A stretch of DNA of 64,000 bases from Paramicrobacterium chengjingii (GTDB lineage Bacteria; Actinomycetota; Actinomycetes; Actinomycetales; Microbacteriaceae): contig NZ_CP061169.1 of the NCBI RefSeq assembly GCF_011751765.2, forward strand, positions 2,914,001-2,978,000, written 5' to 3'. Under the pieces are notes generated by a model. It saw only the letters and a program-made list of their open reading frames with translations. It was not told the DNA's origin and did no database searches. The position numbers and the translations under genes were made by a program. Of this stretch, positions 61,992 to 64,000 are shown in pieces. The stretch's first letter is position 1; the number at the start of each line of letters is the position of its first letter.

Positions 61992-62341
61992 CTAAGGATC
62001 GCCTCGGACGCAGCCGCGGGCGGGCTGCTTGACGAGGTGGACGTGATCACGGGCTTGTCGAGGGGGAAAACGCCAGGCGTCGGCTCGCGGCGGCCGCGAA
62101 GCTCGGTCCTCAACCAGTGAAGACGGCCCGGAAACCGCGGGAGCTGAAATACTCGTACGACGCGGCGAAGGTGCTGCAGCGGGTCTGGGCGGCGTCGGGC
62201 GAGCAGTGTGGGAAGTACCTGGCCGCCTCGATGCGACGGCAGGTGGATGGACTGGAACCTCACGGGGAGTTCGTCTGCGGTCGTTCCCGGTAGCCGCCCG
62301 ACGTGCGTGCCGATGCGCTGGCGATGAGCCCGGCGACGTGA
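61992..62341 (+). pseudogene. Decayed integrase-type transposase fragment
   Basis: Three conserved pieces are readable in two frames: GGLLDEVDVITGLSRGK, then after a one-base frame change near 62066 ARRLAAAAKLGPQPVKTARK, with LKYSYDAAKVLQRVWAASGE and QCGKYLAASM, then a TAG at 62291 and PPDVRADALAMSPAT. This is the N-terminal region of an actinobacterial integrase-catalytic-core transposase; the DDE part is absent. No intact gene lies in 61693-62353. Confidence 0.65.
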
Positions 62342-62353
62342 GAATAGGGATGA

Positions 62354-62965
62354 TTACGGCTTGAACTTCGGCAGCACGTCGTCGTTGATGTACTGCGTGA
62401 TCGTTTCATCGTCGGGCCTGTTATCTTCCGGCACAGAAAGTGAAACGCCAGCTTGAACTGAACCGTTGCTTGTGTTTACCGTACCGGCAGCGCCTTCGTG
62501 CCAATCATTCCCGTCTTCTGTAATGAAGATGTGGATCGCTCGCTCCGACTCGTCCGTTGCATCCTTGTTAATAAATGCGTGGCAGCCGAGCGTGGGAGCG
62601 ATGTTCCATGCCTCTTCGTCGTATGTCGCCTCCCACGTGGAGTACGTGGACTCCACTTCTGCTTCAGCTTCGATTCCCAATGCGTCAAAAACCTCGTCCG
62701 AACCCGGGCCGAAGACCTCATTGCATACGTCCTCAGAGTTGACGTCGGTGATCTTTGAAATCGTCACGTGATTACCGTCGAATGGATCCTCTGAGTCGCT
62801 GTTCGTCTGCGATTCCGACTCCTCAGACGATCCTCCCTCGTCACTGCCTTGCGACTGATCGTTCTCGTCTGCGTCGACCTCCTGCGACCCGCCGCCACAC
62901 GCTGCGAGCATCGATGCGAGGGCTAAAGAGCCTAAGATAGCTGCGATCCGTTTCGTGACTACCAA
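62354..62965 (-). CDS. Acidic secreted lipoprotein of unknown function
   Basis: 203 aa. Signal peptide with lipobox LAAC (C23), then a Gln/Ser/Glu/Asp-rich linker (about 26-65) and a globular domain of about 130 residues with two cysteines (DVCNEVFG and TLGCHAF) that may pair. Similar plan to DUF3558-type or small actinobacterial lipoproteins, but I do not recognise the family for certain. Confidence 0.7.
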   Translation of the reverse strand: MVVTKRIAAILGSLALASMLAACGGGSQEVDADENDQSQGSDEGGSSEESESQTNSDSEDPFDGNHVTISKITDVNSEDVCNEVFGPGSDEVFDALGIEAEAEVESTYSTWEATYDEEAWNIAPTLGCHAFINKDATDESERAIHIFITEDGNDWHEGAAGTVNTSNGSVQAGVSLSVPEDNRPDDETITQYINDDVLPKFKP

Positions 62966-63150
62966 GTCCCGTCCTAACGTCGTGTTTCGTTGCCTGCCAC
63001 GACGCTACAAGGACGTCTGTCTGTTCTGACCGGTTGTGGCGGTGTCCGTACAGGCCCACACAAGCCCGCACAGGACGTGCATCGCTCCGTGGGCCCACAT
63101 ACAATGCCATGAGTTCACACACTGGCCGGACAGACTGTGGAGGAATGCAA

Positions 63151-64000
63151 GTGGAGCAGGAACGCGACGACGAAGCGAAGTTGGAGGGTTCATTTGACGG
63201 CATCGTCACTGACCTTCGCGAGCTCCGTGTGAACACTGGCGTTGTAACGTATGCGGAAATCGTGCGTCGTATCGGGCGATATCGTGGCCAGCTGAAGGGT
63301 GACGGGGTGAACGATGCACCGGCGCGATCTACTGTCTACGATGCGTTTCGTTTAGGTCGCAGCAGGCTGAACCCCGAACTGGTCGGAGAAATTGTTCGCG
63401 CATTGGGTGAAGACGAACAGTCCGTTCGTCAGTGGATGGTCCGTTGCTATCAGGTGCAAGCATCTTCTGAACGTAATTGTGAACGTGATGCTGTTTGCAC
63501 CGAAGATCCCGTTGAGTCGCCCGGGATCACTCAACCTCTCAAGTCGCATCGTTCGCGTTACATCTACGTGGGCTCGGTAATGTTCGCATGTGTACTTTTA
63601 AACGCGTTCGGCTACGCATTGGTCGGCAAGCTTCATCTTGCCCTGTACCTCGACATGGTCGGGACAGCAGTGGGAGCGATTATGCTCGGACCTTGGTACG
63701 GGGTCGCAATTGCGGTGCTGGGAAATGCAGCCGGCATGACTATTCATGGACCCATGGCGCTCGTGTTCGCGCTCGTTAACGTGGCGGGCGCGCTTGTATG
63801 GGGCTACGGTGTACGACGGTCTACCTGGGCCGCAACGTTCACGCAATTCTTCCGGTTGAATCTTGTAGTCGCTGTTGTCTGCACTCTCGTTGCGGTCCCA
63901 CTTCTGATGCTGGGCTATCACGGTGGATCAGGTCATACGTCTGATCAGTTGACCCATACGTTCACATCATCTGGCCAAAACCTGTTGAGCGCGGTACTTC
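63151..64000 (+). CDS. HTH domain fused to ECF-S/kinase-sensor-like membrane region, 3'-truncated
   Basis: Open to the window end (at least 283 codons). The GTG at 63151 follows GGAGG by 7 bases; an ATG at 63145 is too close. Residues about 1-110 look like an actinobacterial HTH region (IVTDLRELRVNTGVVTYAEI, then ARSTVYDAFRLGRSRL and EIVRALGEDEQSVRQWMVRC). From about residue 135, five or more membrane segments follow (YVGSVMFACVLLNAFGYALV, LYLDMVGTAVGAIMLGPWYG, GNAAGMTIHGP), like substrate-binding ECF or 5TM sensor regions. More domains may follow outside. Confidence 0.65.
   Translation, partial: MEQERDDEAKLEGSFDGIVTDLRELRVNTGVVTYAEIVRRIGRYRGQLKGDGVNDAPARSTVYDAFRLGRSRLNPELVGEIVRALGEDEQSVRQWMVRCYQVQASSERNCERDAVCTEDPVESPGITQPLKSHRSRYIYVGSVMFACVLLNAFGYALVGKLHLALYLDMVGTAVGAIMLGPWYGVAIAVLGNAAGMTIHGPMALVFALVNVAGALVWGYGVRRSTWAATFTQFFRLNLVVAVVCTLVAVPLLMLGYHGGSGHTSDQLTHTFTSSGQNLLSAVL

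Overview
This window is high-GC actinobacterial DNA. The frequent GGATGC/GCATCC words, GTG and TTG starts, short 4-base gene overlaps, and families such as DUF5134, TIGR02569 and CopD/cytochrome oxidase assembly fusions suggest Microbacteriaceae or a close relative. That placement is inference. I see no rRNA, tRNA or CRISPR. The ends cut through a META-type lipoprotein gene (left) and an HTH/membrane fusion gene (right).

Layout. 0-6 kb: lipoprotein fragment, a RecB-like nuclease/helicase fusion, and a YtrA-type GntR-ABC operon with a clear operator. 6.2-13.5 kb: a surface-protein locus with a very repetitive LPVTG-anchored protein (about 1961 aa) and a 404-aa secreted companion. 13.5-21.1 kb: sbcCD, a small ribbon-helix-helix/VOC pair, an APC permease, and a divergent HxlR/oxidoreductase pair. 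21.1-22.7 kb: an IS110 element. 22.7-29.4 kb: a HAD phosphatase, then a divergent regulon (D-amino-acid-type deacylase, PLP dehydratase and IclR on one side; sugar kinase, KDPG aldolase and rhodanese on the other) that reads as a route from an amino-sugar acid to pyruvate. 29.4-32.4 kb: a zinc-ribbon membrane protein, acyltransferase and esterase operon. 32.5-35.7 kb: a DarT-like ADP-ribosyltransferase without its antitoxin, a TMEM175-type channel and an EIIC-like permease with an extra N-terminal domain. 35.8-42.0 kb: a seven-gene phosphonate-type ABC operon with two phosphatases and a SIS-domain regulator. 42.1-44.3 kb: a decay zone with two gene fragments and a palindromic repeat. 44.4-51.6 kb: BlaI/M56 and copper-handling genes. 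51.7-58.5 kb: CorA, glutaminase-STAS, a deaminase, a membrane protein behind a MerR gene broken by a stop codon, and an MFS exporter behind a leader peptide and attenuator-like hairpins. 58.6-62.3 kb: three membrane proteins of unknown function flanked by XRE and transposase remnants. 62.3-64 kb: a lipoprotein and the truncated HTH/membrane gene.

The strongest leads are the repetitive surface protein with an exact 540-bp tandem duplication, the possible glucosaminate-type catabolic regulon with its shared TGCA-N5-TGCA dyads, the organophosphorus uptake operon, the orphan DarT-like gene, the EIIC fusion, and the leader-peptide attenuator in front of the MFS exporter.
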